Origin: Lewinellaceae bacterium
GTDB taxonomy: Bacteria; Bacteroidota; Bacteroidia; Chitinophagales; Saprospiraceae
Direction: 5' to 3'
NCBI GenBank assembly: GCA_020636435.1
Contig: JACJXX010000001.1
Location: forward strand, 2,497,001-2,561,000
Length of the DNA: 64,000 nt
In this document: in pieces, positions 8,184 to 15,925 of the stretch
Position numbering within the stretch: position 1 is the first letter of the stretch
Layout of the letters: each line of letters starts with the position of its first letter
Notes under the pieces: model-generated
What the model was told of the DNA's origin: nothing
The model's database searches: none
The model's input: the letters and a program-made list of their open reading frames with translations, nothing else
Program-made: the position numbers and the translations under genes

Positions 8184-8369
8184 AGCACGAGGAAAGAATA
8201 AAGTGTTCAATTATGGGGCAGTAATTTTTGTGCCAGGCAAGGCGCGAAGAATGAGGATAGCCAAAGCTACCTGAGTGATAGCCTGCCCCGCACCCGAAGG
8301 GTCGGGGAGCAACGCAGCATGGCGCAAAAAGAACAAGCCAGAATGGCCAGTTTATTCTTTCGTCGTGCC
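8184..8369. mobile_element. MITE-like element family 1, copy 1
   Basis: 186 bp with terminal inverted repeats near GGCACGAnGAAAGAATAAA, flanked by TTA on both sides (8181-8183, 8370-8372). It is nearly identical to 11528-11713 and 15727-15885. The interior holds a GC-rich palindrome (GCCCCGCACCC/GGGTCGGGG). No coding capacity. It lies in the otherwise gene-free gap 7909-8558, where I see nothing else definite. Confidence 0.88.
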
Positions 8370-8558
8370 TTAACGGAGCGGATGTTGAAAACCCCATTCC
8401 AGTTTCATATATTGGCTGGGATCTTGAAACTCTTTAGAAAAGTCCCAGAAACCTGAGAGAGGGTAATTTTTGAGACTTTTTTGGTTCAACGTTTAATGTA
8501 AACTGCGTTTTGATGCAGTTTTACATATTGTTAGCGATTGTCGGCTTCTTTTCTAAAG

Positions 8559-9632
8559 TTACGCTAAACAATTCTTATTTCTTCCTTTCAGTTCTATCTC
8601 TCCTTTAGAGCTATATTGATAGTTAGAATGGGGTAATAATTCTTTAATTGCACCTGAGATCAGTAAGTCAGATTTTAATTCCTTACAAAGACTTTGGATT
8701 CTAGCGGTCGTATTTAAGACATCCCCCGTAAATACGATTTCCTTTTTTAAGGCTCCAATTTCTCCAATAGTGACTTCACCGAAATGAATCCCAGCTTTGA
8801 AACCAATTTCAAAGCCAAATTCATGAAATAAAACTTCTTTTTGTTCATTGAGATAATCGCGTATGTCAAAGAAGCATTTGATGCAGTTTGCCTGGTTAAT
8901 CCCCTTGCCAGGTTTCCATGAAATCACGATTTCATCTCCTATGTACTGGTAGACTTCACCGAATGAATTGATGATGGGGTCTGACATAATATTGTAATAG
9001 GTATCCAGTAATTTGAAGTATTTTATGTGGCCTAGAGCTTCGGCTATTGTAGTCGAAGATTTCATGTCTAGGAACATGAAAATCCGCTTTTCAATTTTGG
9101 GTTGATGGTATTTCCCGGAAAAAAAATTTAAAAACACATGATGTCCTAAGTTTTCACTTATAGCTGAATATATCAAACAAACCATAAGCCTTACAGACAA
9201 ATGAAATAAGGTGGTAAGGAAAGAGATACTTATTAGGAATCTACCCAATTTTTGCCAAGCATCAACTTCTAGCAAACTTATGCCTGTTTCGAGCGCAGAT
9301 GCCACAGGAAAAAGGAGGACTATAATGACAATAAATAAGGTAAGGTAGATTAAGAATTTGTAAAAAAACTTGGCCCTCAGTGTTCGATTTGAGAATCTCT
9401 TTTCTAAATAAACCACTTCTAACCCCCCTACAATAGCTCCAACCAGGACATTTGCGAGGCTAGCAAAAATCAGCACTGGGAAGGTCAAGGCAATATCAGT
9501 ATCTGGATTGAGGTTTTGGTTACGTGTTACTCCGAGCTCTGTTATATCAACTATCCATCCACTCACTAGCCAGATAATCGCGAAGGGAGTAATCCTTGAA
9601 ATGTTTCTTTTCGCTTTTGGAGTTATTTTCAC
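8559..9632 (-). CDS. membrane-anchored class III adenylate/guanylate cyclase
   Basis: 357 residues. The N-terminal 170 residues contain several membrane segments (around ITPFAIIWLVSGWIV, IALTFPVLIFASLANVLVGAIV, FLIYLTLFIVIIVLLFPVAS and FLISISFLTTLFHLSV). The C-terminal cyclase domain has the first metal Asp in FMFLDMKSSTTIAE and the second in YQYIGDEIVISW. VFTGDVLNTTARIQ supplies the transition-state Asn and Arg. It probably makes a cyclic nucleotide at the inner membrane. The end (ELKGRNKNCLA) is a little short for the family. A palindromic element ends 10 bases before its start codon and may influence expression. Confidence 0.88.
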   Translation of the reverse strand: MKITPKAKRNISRITPFAIIWLVSGWIVDITELGVTRNQNLNPDTDIALTFPVLIFASLANVLVGAIVGGLEVVYLEKRFSNRTLRAKFFYKFLIYLTLFIVIIVLLFPVASALETGISLLEVDAWQKLGRFLISISFLTTLFHLSVRLMVCLIYSAISENLGHHVFLNFFSGKYHQPKIEKRIFMFLDMKSSTTIAEALGHIKYFKLLDTYYNIMSDPIINSFGEVYQYIGDEIVISWKPGKGINQANCIKCFFDIRDYLNEQKEVLFHEFGFEIGFKAGIHFGEVTIGEIGALKKEIVFTGDVLNTTARIQSLCKELKSDLLISGAIKELLPHSNYQYSSKGEIELKGRNKNCLA

Positions 9633-9641
9633 GTTATGCAG

Positions 9642-9783
9642 TAACTTCTCAATAAATGGAAATAAAACCTGTCGTCCTTACAGGACTAAACCACCACTCA
9701 ACCCTATTCCAGGGCCTTAAGGCCCTGGCAACGAGCTTTCATCCCTACGGGATTTTATACAAACGGAGTTTATTGAGAACTTA
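9642..9783. mobile_element. palindromic element family 2, copy A
   Basis: About 142 bp bounded by inverted repeats near TAACTTCTCAATAAA. The interior has a perfect CCAGGGCC/GGCCCTGG palindrome and a CCTGT..ACAGG hairpin. A related copy is at 15561-15726. Noncoding. It lies just upstream of the cyclase start. Confidence 0.75.
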
Positions 9784-10078
9784 CCGTTATGCACAAATAG
9801 TCGTTTCATAAACTGCTAATTACGTTTGTAGCCGTTTGTAAATGAATAGGCTCCTGAGCTAAAGCAGTTCCACAAACCCACCGTTTCCTAAAACTACTCT
9901 TTTTCACCAGGATTCAATGCGAATTTGGGCAGGAAAGTGCCAGGAACTGGTTCCAGGAATCAAGTTGCCATTTACCTGGCTTTGGCCGATTTTTTGAACT
10001 TCCTGCCCCACTGAAGAGATGCCAATATGGCCGGATTTGGCTAAACTCTTGGAAATATCCGCCACATGAGATCACAGC

Positions 10079-10280
10079 CTTTGCCTTTTAAAGTCCAGAA
10101 AAACATGATCTGCCAGGTTTAGTGTACTTCTGATAGAAGTCCATTTATTCCAACCATTCTCTGCACTACTTCAATCACCAGCTGCTCTAGCCATACTATA
10201 TGGACAAGGTATCGAACGCCCCTTGGAGATTTTTGAAACCGCCAAGTTGTAATTTCCAATCCAAAACATTAGCTTTCGAC
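10079..10280 (+). pseudogene. degraded 3' gene end, repeat R copy 1
   Basis: About 200 bp similar to 12060-12255. In the best frame it reads like a protein end, starting PFKVQKN and finishing YGQGIERPLEIFETAKL before a TAA, but it is broken by internal stops. The family is not recognised. The two copies bracket the small helical genes and resolvase remnants, so the unit seems to have been duplicated before decay. The stretch 9784-10078 before it shows nothing definite. Confidence 0.5.
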
Positions 10281-10303
10281 CGCTAAAAAAGTCGCCCATA
10301 TCG

Positions 10304-10411
10304 ATGGTTGAAACTATTCACATTGACGGCCTTCAAGATGCCTGCCAGCTTTCCCCGGTAAGGTGTGCTGATTTTGCAGAAGCGGAAGTTGAAAAAATAA
10401 GAAAGAGATGA
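10304..10411 (+). pseudogene. 35-codon remnant upstream of the helical-repeat gene
   Basis: A short frame (VETIHIDGLQDACQLS and so on, ending EKIRKR) whose stop overlaps the next ATG. It occupies the same place as the 46-codon fragment before the second gene copy at 11273. It is probably the tail of a deleted upstream gene. Weak on its own. Confidence 0.3.
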
Positions 10412-10779
10412 AAGAAATGGGTGTTGCCATCAATGAACTACATCATAAAGCTATGGCATTGGCCGACGAGGCTTTCTATGCCAAGCGCGAAGGCGAATTG
10501 GAAGCTGCTCAATCCAAATACCTCGAAGCTTTCGAATTTGAAAAAGCAGCAGCCATGCTCCTGGTCAATGAATACAACCAGGAACCTACCAGATCTGTGC
10601 TTTTCCGCAGTGCTGCCTGCCTGATGTTGAACCTGCCTTACCCAACCAATGATCATTTCCGGCAATCTGAACGTATGGTAGCCTTTGGCCTGAGCGGAAA
10701 CCCACCTGAAGAAATTGCCGAAGAACTGCGGGAGGCCTGGCGGGAGTTGATGGCCCATTTACAGCAGGAGGCGGCCTGA
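10408..10779 (+). CDS. helical (TPR-like) protein, intact family member
   Basis: 123 residues, starting at 10408 or at the internal Met at 10417. It is all-helical, with AMALADEAFYAKREGELEAAQSKYLEAFEFEKAAAMLL, EPTRSVLFRSAACLMLNL and FGLSGNPPEEIAEELREAWREL. A paralogue at 11273-12028 shares the TRSVxxRSxAxLALxC and FEKAF motifs. The family is common in large-genome Bacteroidota and has no assigned function that I know of. The helical pairs suggest a protein-interaction role. The copy here has no visible interruption. Confidence 0.7.
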   Translation: MKEMGVAINELHHKAMALADEAFYAKREGELEAAQSKYLEAFEFEKAAAMLLVNEYNQEPTRSVLFRSAACLMLNLPYPTNDHFRQSERMVAFGLSGNPPEEIAEELREAWRELMAHLQQEAA

Positions 10780-10793
10780 ATGGGCTTTGCCCC

Positions 10794-11060
10794 CTACCCC
10801 TTCTTCCCATTTACCATCACCCCTCTATGCCGAAGGTAATTGTATAAAGTAGATTTACAGATCCCTAACTGAAGGCAGATCTGCGGGACAGAGAGTTTCT
10901 TTTCCTGGTAAAGCACCTCTGCGGCGGTTCTCGGCAGATTTGGACAACCCCTTGGGGCGCCCGCCAAACCTGCCTCTCGCTCTGGCAGCTTTGAGGCCGG
11001 CAAACGCCCTCATCTGGATGATGTCCCTTTCAAATTGAGCCACAGCTGCAAAATCGCAGG
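10794..11060 (-). pseudogene. resolvase C-terminal remnant
   Basis: The last 85-90 codons of the same serine-recombinase family as 7329-7908: AAVAQFERDIIQMRAFAGLKAARARGRFGGRPKGLSKSAENR, then the helix-turn-helix in another frame. It lacks the whole catalytic domain. The shift between the two frames is at the same place as in the longer copy. Confidence 0.85.
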
Positions 11061-11135
11061 CCAAAGAAAGGGCCGATAAAATGGGCTTTTTGCTATAAAA
11101 GCCTATTTTTACAGAACAAAAGCGAAAGGCTCTAC

Positions 11136-11276
11136 ATGTTCAAAATCGACCTCGATGAATTGCGAAAAGGATTACCCGGCTTTACCCCCACTGCCGGTGG
11201 CTTCCTGGCAGAGGCTGCAATCTACTGCCTGGAATTCTGTGGCCATAAAACCGGGGCCGAATTAACAAAGCTATGA
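11136..11276 (+). pseudogene. truncated N-terminus of a Bacteroidota hypothetical protein
   Basis: 46 codons (FKIDLDELRKGLPGFTPTAGG, then FLAEAAIYCLEFCGHKTG) that look like the conserved start of a longer protein. It is cut short and ends in a stop overlapping the ATG at 11273. The full-length family is usually near 120-140 residues as I recall it, with no known function. Confidence 0.5.
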
Positions 11277-12028
11277 CCAGTGAGTTAAACACAATGCACC
11301 AGATGGCTATGGAATTTGTCGATGAAGCCAGGTTTGCACATCAACGCGGTGAAGAGCGTACGGCCCGGTTGTTCTTCGAAAAAGCTTTTTATTTGGAAAA
11401 GGTAGTAGCTTTAGCCGCTCCATTGCAAGAAACCTATCGCCTTACGCGCTCTGTATTTCTAAGAAGTTCTGCTTCTCTAGCTTTAGACTGCGGGTTTAAT
11501 AGTGAAGCAATTCAGTTGATTCAGTTAGGCACGACGAAAGAATAAACTGTCCATTCTGGCTTGTACTTTTTGCGCCATGCTGCGTTGCTCCCCGACCCTT
11601 CGGGTGCGGGGCAGGCTATCACTCAGGTAGCTTTGGCTATCCTCATTCTTCGCGCCTTGCCTGGCACAAAAATTACTGCGCCATAATTGTACACTTTATT
11701 CTTTCCTCGTGCCTTAGCATTATCCTCACAACCTCATCCGGCTATTGAACCTGAACTTGAAGAATTGTTCGTCAAAGCTAGTGCTAGTGCCCAGGAACCA
11801 CATCAGGAAGCTGCCACTACGATCACTGGCCGATTGGTAGCTGCCGATCTGCCGAATAACCAAATTAAACTGCAGATATCTGATACGATGCACTTGATCG
11901 CCGTTTTTGTTCCTGAAGATACCTTTACGAAAATCATCAAAGAATATTGGGATAATACGGTCATTGTTCATGGAGTAACGCGTCCGGATGGATCGATTTA
12001 TCTACGGGATATCCACCAAGCTGCTTAA
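11273..12028 (+). pseudogene. helical (TPR-like) gene split by a MITE-like element
   Basis: The 5' part (11273-11527) encodes MTSELNTMHQMAMEFVDEARFAHQRGEERTARLFFEKAFYLEK, TRSVFLRSSASLALDCG and EAIQLIQL. It is interrupted at the Leu codon TTA. Beyond the element, 11714-12028 resumes in the same frame as LALSSQPHPAIEPELEELF, followed by a small beta-rich end (TTITGRLVAADLPNNQIKLQIS through GSIYLRDIHQAA). Removing the element plus one TTA restores a continuous reading frame of about 188 codons. The element supplies a premature stop after 90 codons. The 3' part has only a weak TTG start. Confidence 0.85.
11528..11713. mobile_element. MITE-like element family 1, copy 2
   Basis: 186 bp, opposite in orientation to copies 1 and 3, with the same terminal inverted repeats and TTA on each side (11525-11527, 11714-11716). 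Because it interrupts a reading frame that is otherwise continuous, the TTA can be read as a true 3-bp target duplication. Confidence 0.92.
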
Positions 12029-12059
12029 ACTTAACCTTCCTTGTACTCTCTCTTGGCAG

Positions 12060-12255
12060 CTTTTGCCTTTTAAAGTCCAGAAAAACGTGATCTACGAGAT
12101 TTGGTGTACTTTTAATAGAAGTCCAGGAAAAGAACCTTTTCATACACTACCTCAATCGTCGATTGCTTCAACCATACTATAAGGTATCGGATACCCCTTT
12201 GGGATTTTTGAGACCGCCAAGTTGTAATTTCCAATCCAAAACGTTAGCTTTCGAC
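12060..12255 (+). pseudogene. degraded 3' gene end, repeat R copy 2
   Basis: Second copy of the repeat at 10079-10280. It reads LPFKVQKNVIYEIWCTFNRSPGKEP and HTLPQSSIASTI before a stop, then a diverged tail ending FETAKL. It follows the split helical gene by about 30 bases. Confidence 0.5.
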
Positions 12256-12460
12256 AGTTAAACTGGACAACCCTTTTGGGCGCCCGCCGTATCTGCCTCT
12301 TGCCCGTGCAGCCTTGATGCCGGCTACCGTTCTAATGTTGGACAGCCAGGTGGTGCTTCGTACACAGCCACTAGCCAACGTTGGACCCGTACACCGTACA
12401 CAACCCCGGCAGCTATTGTCCAACGCTAGACGGGTAGCCTCGATGCCGGCAAACGTCCTC
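12256..12460 (-). pseudogene. two more resolvase fragments
   Basis: On the minus strand 12256-12340 reads RTVAGIKAARARGRYGGRPKG and 12425-12460 reads QMRTFAGIEAT, both pieces of the linker region of serine recombinases. They are separated by about 85 bases of unrelated sequence. This marks a third, more decayed copy of the resolvase seen at 7329 and 10794. Confidence 0.7.
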
Positions 12461-12577
12461 ATTTGGCGGACGGTATGCTTTGTACCATCAATTTTTCCCC
12501 TGGCGCTTCCGTATTCTTCCAGTATTGCTATATTTAAACTGTGGGTTTGCCTTTTTATAAAAAAAAATATTGTCCCT

Positions 12578-14047
12578 ATGAAAAAGACTACAGATCTGAC
12601 CCGCCGGGAATTTATTAAGGCCACTGCCGTATCCGGAATCGGCCTGACGGTTGTTCCTGCACACGTATTGGGAGGAACAGGCCGGGTTGCGCCGAGCGAT
12701 AAAATAAATGTCGCCCTGATCGGGAGCGGTACGCAGGCGCTAAAAATGCTGCCGGACTGGTTAAAACGGCCGGAATTGCAATTCGTATCTGTTTGCGATC
12801 CCAACCGGGAAAGTTATGATTATCCTCTGTGGGGAAAATCGAAAGGCGAAAAAAAAGGCGCGCCGGGAGGCAGGGAAGTAGGCCGTGCCAGGATAAATGA
12901 ATTTTATGCGGAAAATGCAGGCAAAGCAGCCTATAAAGGGTGCAGCGCCTATGCCGATTTCAGGGAATTGCTGGAGAAAGAGAAAGGCGTTGATGCCGTA
13001 TTCATCATGACTCCCGACCATTTGCACGCTACGGTGGCGGCGGCGGCCATGAAGAAAGGAATCATGGCCGGGTCGCACAAACCCGTCGGCAATTTCATGC
13101 ACGAGACCAGGGTGGTTTGTGAAATGGCGAAGCAAACTAAAATTCCTACCCAGCTATTTGCTTTTCAGGACCCGGAAGAACTGTATGTATTAAAAGAGTG
13201 GATTGGCCAGGGCCTGATCGGAGAGGTAAAAGAGCTGCATCGCTGGACCAATCGCCCGATGTGGCCCCAGGGATCCCCCTACCTGCCGGCAAATACCCCG
13301 CCGATCCCGGATGGTTTTGACTGGGAATTGTGGCTGGGGCCTGCGCTTCCCCGCACTTATTCCCCTGATTATACGCATACCGTCTTTAGAGGCTGGTATG
13401 AATTCGGAGCAGGATGCCTGGCCGATATGGGCTACTACGGTTTTTGGAAGGATTGGCGGCTGTTGAACCTTGGGATGCCCGTAAGCGCTGAGGGTTCAGC
13501 CAGTTTTACCTGCGAAATAAGAGATTTCAGAAGTACCTGGGTTGAGAACAACCTTTCCTACCCCCATGCGGCTACGTTGCAATGGGAGGTACCGGTAAAT
13601 GGCGGGGATAAAATGATGGAGGTCTTCTGGTATTCGGGAGGCATTCGTCCAGGGACGCCAAAATTCCTTAAAAAAGAAGGTAAAGGCATGCCTCAGGAAG
13701 GCGTTATGTTCGTGGGTGAAAAAGGCACCATCCTTGCCGATTACGGTTATCGCAACCCACAGTTATATGAGGCCGGCAAGGCCGATGAAAAAGCAGCTTC
13801 CATTCCAATACCTGAGGTGCAACTCATGGATCAAACCACCGAAATGATCAATGCATTTAAAGGCGGACAGCCCTCGCGCGGCAGTTATCCGAACGCCCAA
13901 ACCATTGCGGAAGCGATTTGCCTCGGCAACCTGGCCATCAGAATGGATCAGCGCCTGGAATGGGACAACGAAAACCTGAAAGTGACAAATGTGCCGGAAG
14001 CGAATGAATTTGTCAGGCGCAAGTGCCGGGAAGGATGGGAGATATGA
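12578..14047 (+). CDS. Gfo/Idh/MocA-family oxidoreductase, Tat-exported
   Basis: 489 residues from the ATG at 12578. The N-terminus has a twin-arginine signal (TRREFIKATAVSGIGLTVV), so it is likely exported folded. The Rossmann start INVALIGSGTQALKM and the VDAVFIMTPDHLHATVAAAAMKKG segment are typical of the family, with the catalytic-site motif shifted to SHKPVG (usually EKP). The C-terminal domain (WELWLGPALPRTYSPDYTHTVFRGWYEFGAGCLADMGYYGFW) fits the secreted Bacteroidota subgroup. These use bound NAD(P) on sugars or related polyols. A DUF1080 gene follows after 26 bases, and the pair suggests periplasmic sugar turnover. Confidence 0.88.
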   Translation: MKKTTDLTRREFIKATAVSGIGLTVVPAHVLGGTGRVAPSDKINVALIGSGTQALKMLPDWLKRPELQFVSVCDPNRESYDYPLWGKSKGEKKGAPGGREVGRARINEFYAENAGKAAYKGCSAYADFRELLEKEKGVDAVFIMTPDHLHATVAAAAMKKGIMAGSHKPVGNFMHETRVVCEMAKQTKIPTQLFAFQDPEELYVLKEWIGQGLIGEVKELHRWTNRPMWPQGSPYLPANTPPIPDGFDWELWLGPALPRTYSPDYTHTVFRGWYEFGAGCLADMGYYGFWKDWRLLNLGMPVSAEGSASFTCEIRDFRSTWVENNLSYPHAATLQWEVPVNGGDKMMEVFWYSGGIRPGTPKFLKKEGKGMPQEGVMFVGEKGTILADYGYRNPQLYEAGKADEKAASIPIPEVQLMDQTTEMINAFKGGQPSRGSYPNAQTIAEAICLGNLAIRMDQRLEWDNENLKVTNVPEANEFVRRKCREGWEI

Positions 14048-14073
14048 AATTCAAAAACTATAAAATAGTGAAA

Positions 14074-14832
14074 ATGAAAAATACAATATTTTTAATCGCT
14101 CTGGCAACGGGGGCCTTTTCCTTGAGCTTTTCCGCCCAGGCGCCGGCCCAAACCGGCCATTACTTTAAAGACAGGGGTTTTATTTCCCTGTTTAACGGGA
14201 AAGACCTTGCCGGCTGGAAGGTGCCCGAAGGGGATAACGGCCACTGGAGCGTAATCGACGGGGTAATTGACTACGATGCCCGTTCTGAAGCCAAGGATAA
14301 AAATTTATGGTCGGAAAAAGAATTCACTGATTTTGAATTGCACATCGAATGGCGGTTTAAAGGTTATGGCGATCATTTGTTTCCGCTGCCGACCATATTG
14401 CCAAGCGGAGAATACCTCAGAGACGATGATGGCAAGATCATTGAACCTCCCGGGCCCAATTCCGATTCGGGCATTCTCTTAAAAGGCGCCGGGCAGGCCA
14501 ATCTCTGGTGCTGGCCGGTAGGCTCCGGGGAGTTGTGGTCGATTAGAAACAACAAAGAGCTCTCCGCAGAAGTAAGAGCGGCTGCCGTGCCATCAGCCAA
14601 CGCAGATAACCCCGTCGGCCACTGGAATGTATTCGACATCATCGTAAAAGGAGAACGGATCACGATCATCAATAATGGGCAGATCGTAATCGATAATGCC
14701 TACTACCCTGGATTGAATGTAAAAGGCCCAATCGGTTTGCAGCATCACGGAGGCATCAACCCCGATACCGGTAAATTGAAAGGCGCCTCCAGCCTGGTTC
14801 AGTTTCGAAATATTTGGATAAAGGAAATCTAG
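14074..14832 (+). CDS. DUF1080 (3-keto-disaccharide hydrolase-like) secreted protein
   Basis: 252 residues from the ATG at 14074. The start at 14044 is possible but would put charged residues before the signal peptide. A signal peptide (KNTIFLIALATGAFSLSFSAQA) precedes GFISLFNGKDLAGWKV, the DUF1080 opening. HWSVIDGVI, FELHIEWRF, NSDSGILLKG and GPIGLQHHGG follow. The fold is a laminin-G/concanavalin-like jellyroll, and relatives cleave oxidised glycosides. Coming right after a Gfo/Idh oxidoreductase, a two-step oxidation then cleavage of a sugar outside the inner membrane is a reasonable inference. Confidence 0.88.
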   Translation: MKNTIFLIALATGAFSLSFSAQAPAQTGHYFKDRGFISLFNGKDLAGWKVPEGDNGHWSVIDGVIDYDARSEAKDKNLWSEKEFTDFELHIEWRFKGYGDHLFPLPTILPSGEYLRDDDGKIIEPPGPNSDSGILLKGAGQANLWCWPVGSGELWSIRNNKELSAEVRAAAVPSANADNPVGHWNVFDIIVKGERITIINNGQIVIDNAYYPGLNVKGPIGLQHHGGINPDTGKLKGASSLVQFRNIWIKEI

Positions 14833-15008
14833 TGGACGCCGCCATGCCTGGCCTGCTCGACCCTGTCCTCACGAGCAGGCAGGCTGCGTTGTTCCCCGGC
14901 CCGTTGGGCGCGGGGCTCCTATAGCCCCGCTGTGCTCGCTCCTCTTGAAATGGCAGGGCAATCAAGGAATAAACTTTGGCCAGATTGTTGAAGATGAATA
15001 AAAATTTC
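14833..15008. other. palindrome-rich intergenic DNA
   Basis: Contains short GC inverted repeats (GCCTGCTCG/CGAGCAGGC and GGGGCTCCTATAGCCCC). They may end the leftward and rightward transcripts. No gene seen. Confidence 0.35.
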
Positions 15009-15323
15009 TTATTTGTTCAAAACAGCTTCATAAGCCACCTCCAAGGCGGCCTGCACGATGTCCGGTGACACATTGTCCAGTTCAAAAGTAGTCCAACCCT
15101 TTTCTCCCCATTTGTTGGGCACGGGGTAAATGCCCGCCTCCCCCAATTCGCCAAACGCTGATTGCTCCGAAAGCGACAATACGATGTTTGCCGACCGGCT
15201 TGGCTCGTGGAGGGTCGCAAAAGTTCGTCTTTTCACCACCTTGAAAGCGGTTCTGTCAAAATGCGGCTTGTCTTCCGTGCCCGGAAATGAAAGCGCCAGG
15301 AATCTGAATTCTTCTGCAGTCAT
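15009..15323 (-). CDS. MmcQ/YjbR-family protein
   Basis: 104 residues: TAEEFRFLALSFPGTEDKPHFDRTAFKVVKRRTFATL, then VPNKWGEKGWTTFELDNVSPDIVQAALEVAYEAV. This is the CyaY-like fold family with the typical GWT and LLxxAY-type end. Length is near the family norm. Members are described as DNA-binding-like by structure, but no clear function is known. Stands alone. Confidence 0.85.
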   Translation of the reverse strand: MTAEEFRFLALSFPGTEDKPHFDRTAFKVVKRRTFATLHEPSRSANIVLSLSEQSAFGELGEAGIYPVPNKWGEKGWTTFELDNVSPDIVQAALEVAYEAVLNK

Positions 15324-15489
15324 GATGAAGATCGGTTCGATAGAGGCAAAGGTATGCCAAGTTTTCAGAAAATTGATATTTTTGAAACAAAATGTTTACC
15401 TAAATCACTTCTTTCTTCATCAAAAACGACCATTTTGTTCTGTTTTAAAATATTTTATCTTTGAATTGCTTGCTTTTAAAAACAAAAAG

Positions 15490-15560
15490 ATGGAAATTGT
15501 CCACATCGAAAAAGACATAAAGGCCGTATCCGGAGGGGTTTTGCCTCGAAGCAAAAATAG
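15490..15560 (+). pseudogene. truncated start of a small protein
   Basis: Frame opening MEIVHIEKDIKAVSGGVLPRSKN. The beginning resembles the start of GyrI/effector-binding-like proteins, but sequence likeness stops after about 11 codons and the frame then runs into palindromic element 2 copy B. Probably a remnant. Low certainty. Confidence 0.3.
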
Positions 15561-15726
15561 TAGCTTCTCAATAAATCTCGTTTTGCGGCCAGTCCTGTAA
15601 GGACGAAAGGCCGTTGCCAGGGCCGCGAGGCCCTGGAAATGGGGTTTAGCGTTGTTGGAGTCCTGCCCCAAAGGGGCCACCATGTGGTAGGGACGACAGG
15701 TTTCATTCCCATTTATTGAGAAGTTA
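15561..15726. mobile_element. palindromic element family 2, copy B
   Basis: 166 bp with ends near TAGCTTCTCAATAAA and its inverse TTTATTGAGAAGTTA. The interior has CCAGGGCC/GGCCCTGG and a CCTGTAAGGACG hairpin like copy A at 9642-9783. Its right-end TTA is the target of a family 1 element. Noncoding. Confidence 0.75.
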
Positions 15727-15885
15727 GGCACGAGGAAAGAATAAAGTGTACAATTATGGCGCAGTAATTTTTGTGCCAGGCAAGGCGCGAAGAATGAGGA
15801 TAGCCAAAGCTACCTGAGTGATGAGCAACGCAGCATGGCGCAAAAAGTACAAGCCAGAATGGACAGTTTATTCTTTCGTCGTGCC
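15727..15885. mobile_element. MITE-like element family 1, copy 3 (internal deletion)
   Basis: 159 bp. Compared with the 186-bp copies it lacks the central GC palindrome (27 bases), but the terminal repeats and flanking TTA (15724-15726, 15886-15888) are kept. It abuts the end of element 2 copy B, so it inserted into that element's terminal TTA. Confidence 0.88.
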
Positions 15886-15925
15886 TTACCAAAAATAATC
15901 CTATCATTCACCAAAACAAGCAGTC

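Noticed and set aside
12337..12424. attC-like pair GTTGGAC / GTCCAAC
   Set aside because: The core motifs are in the wrong order for attC, there is no integron integrase, and the interior does not fold as expected.
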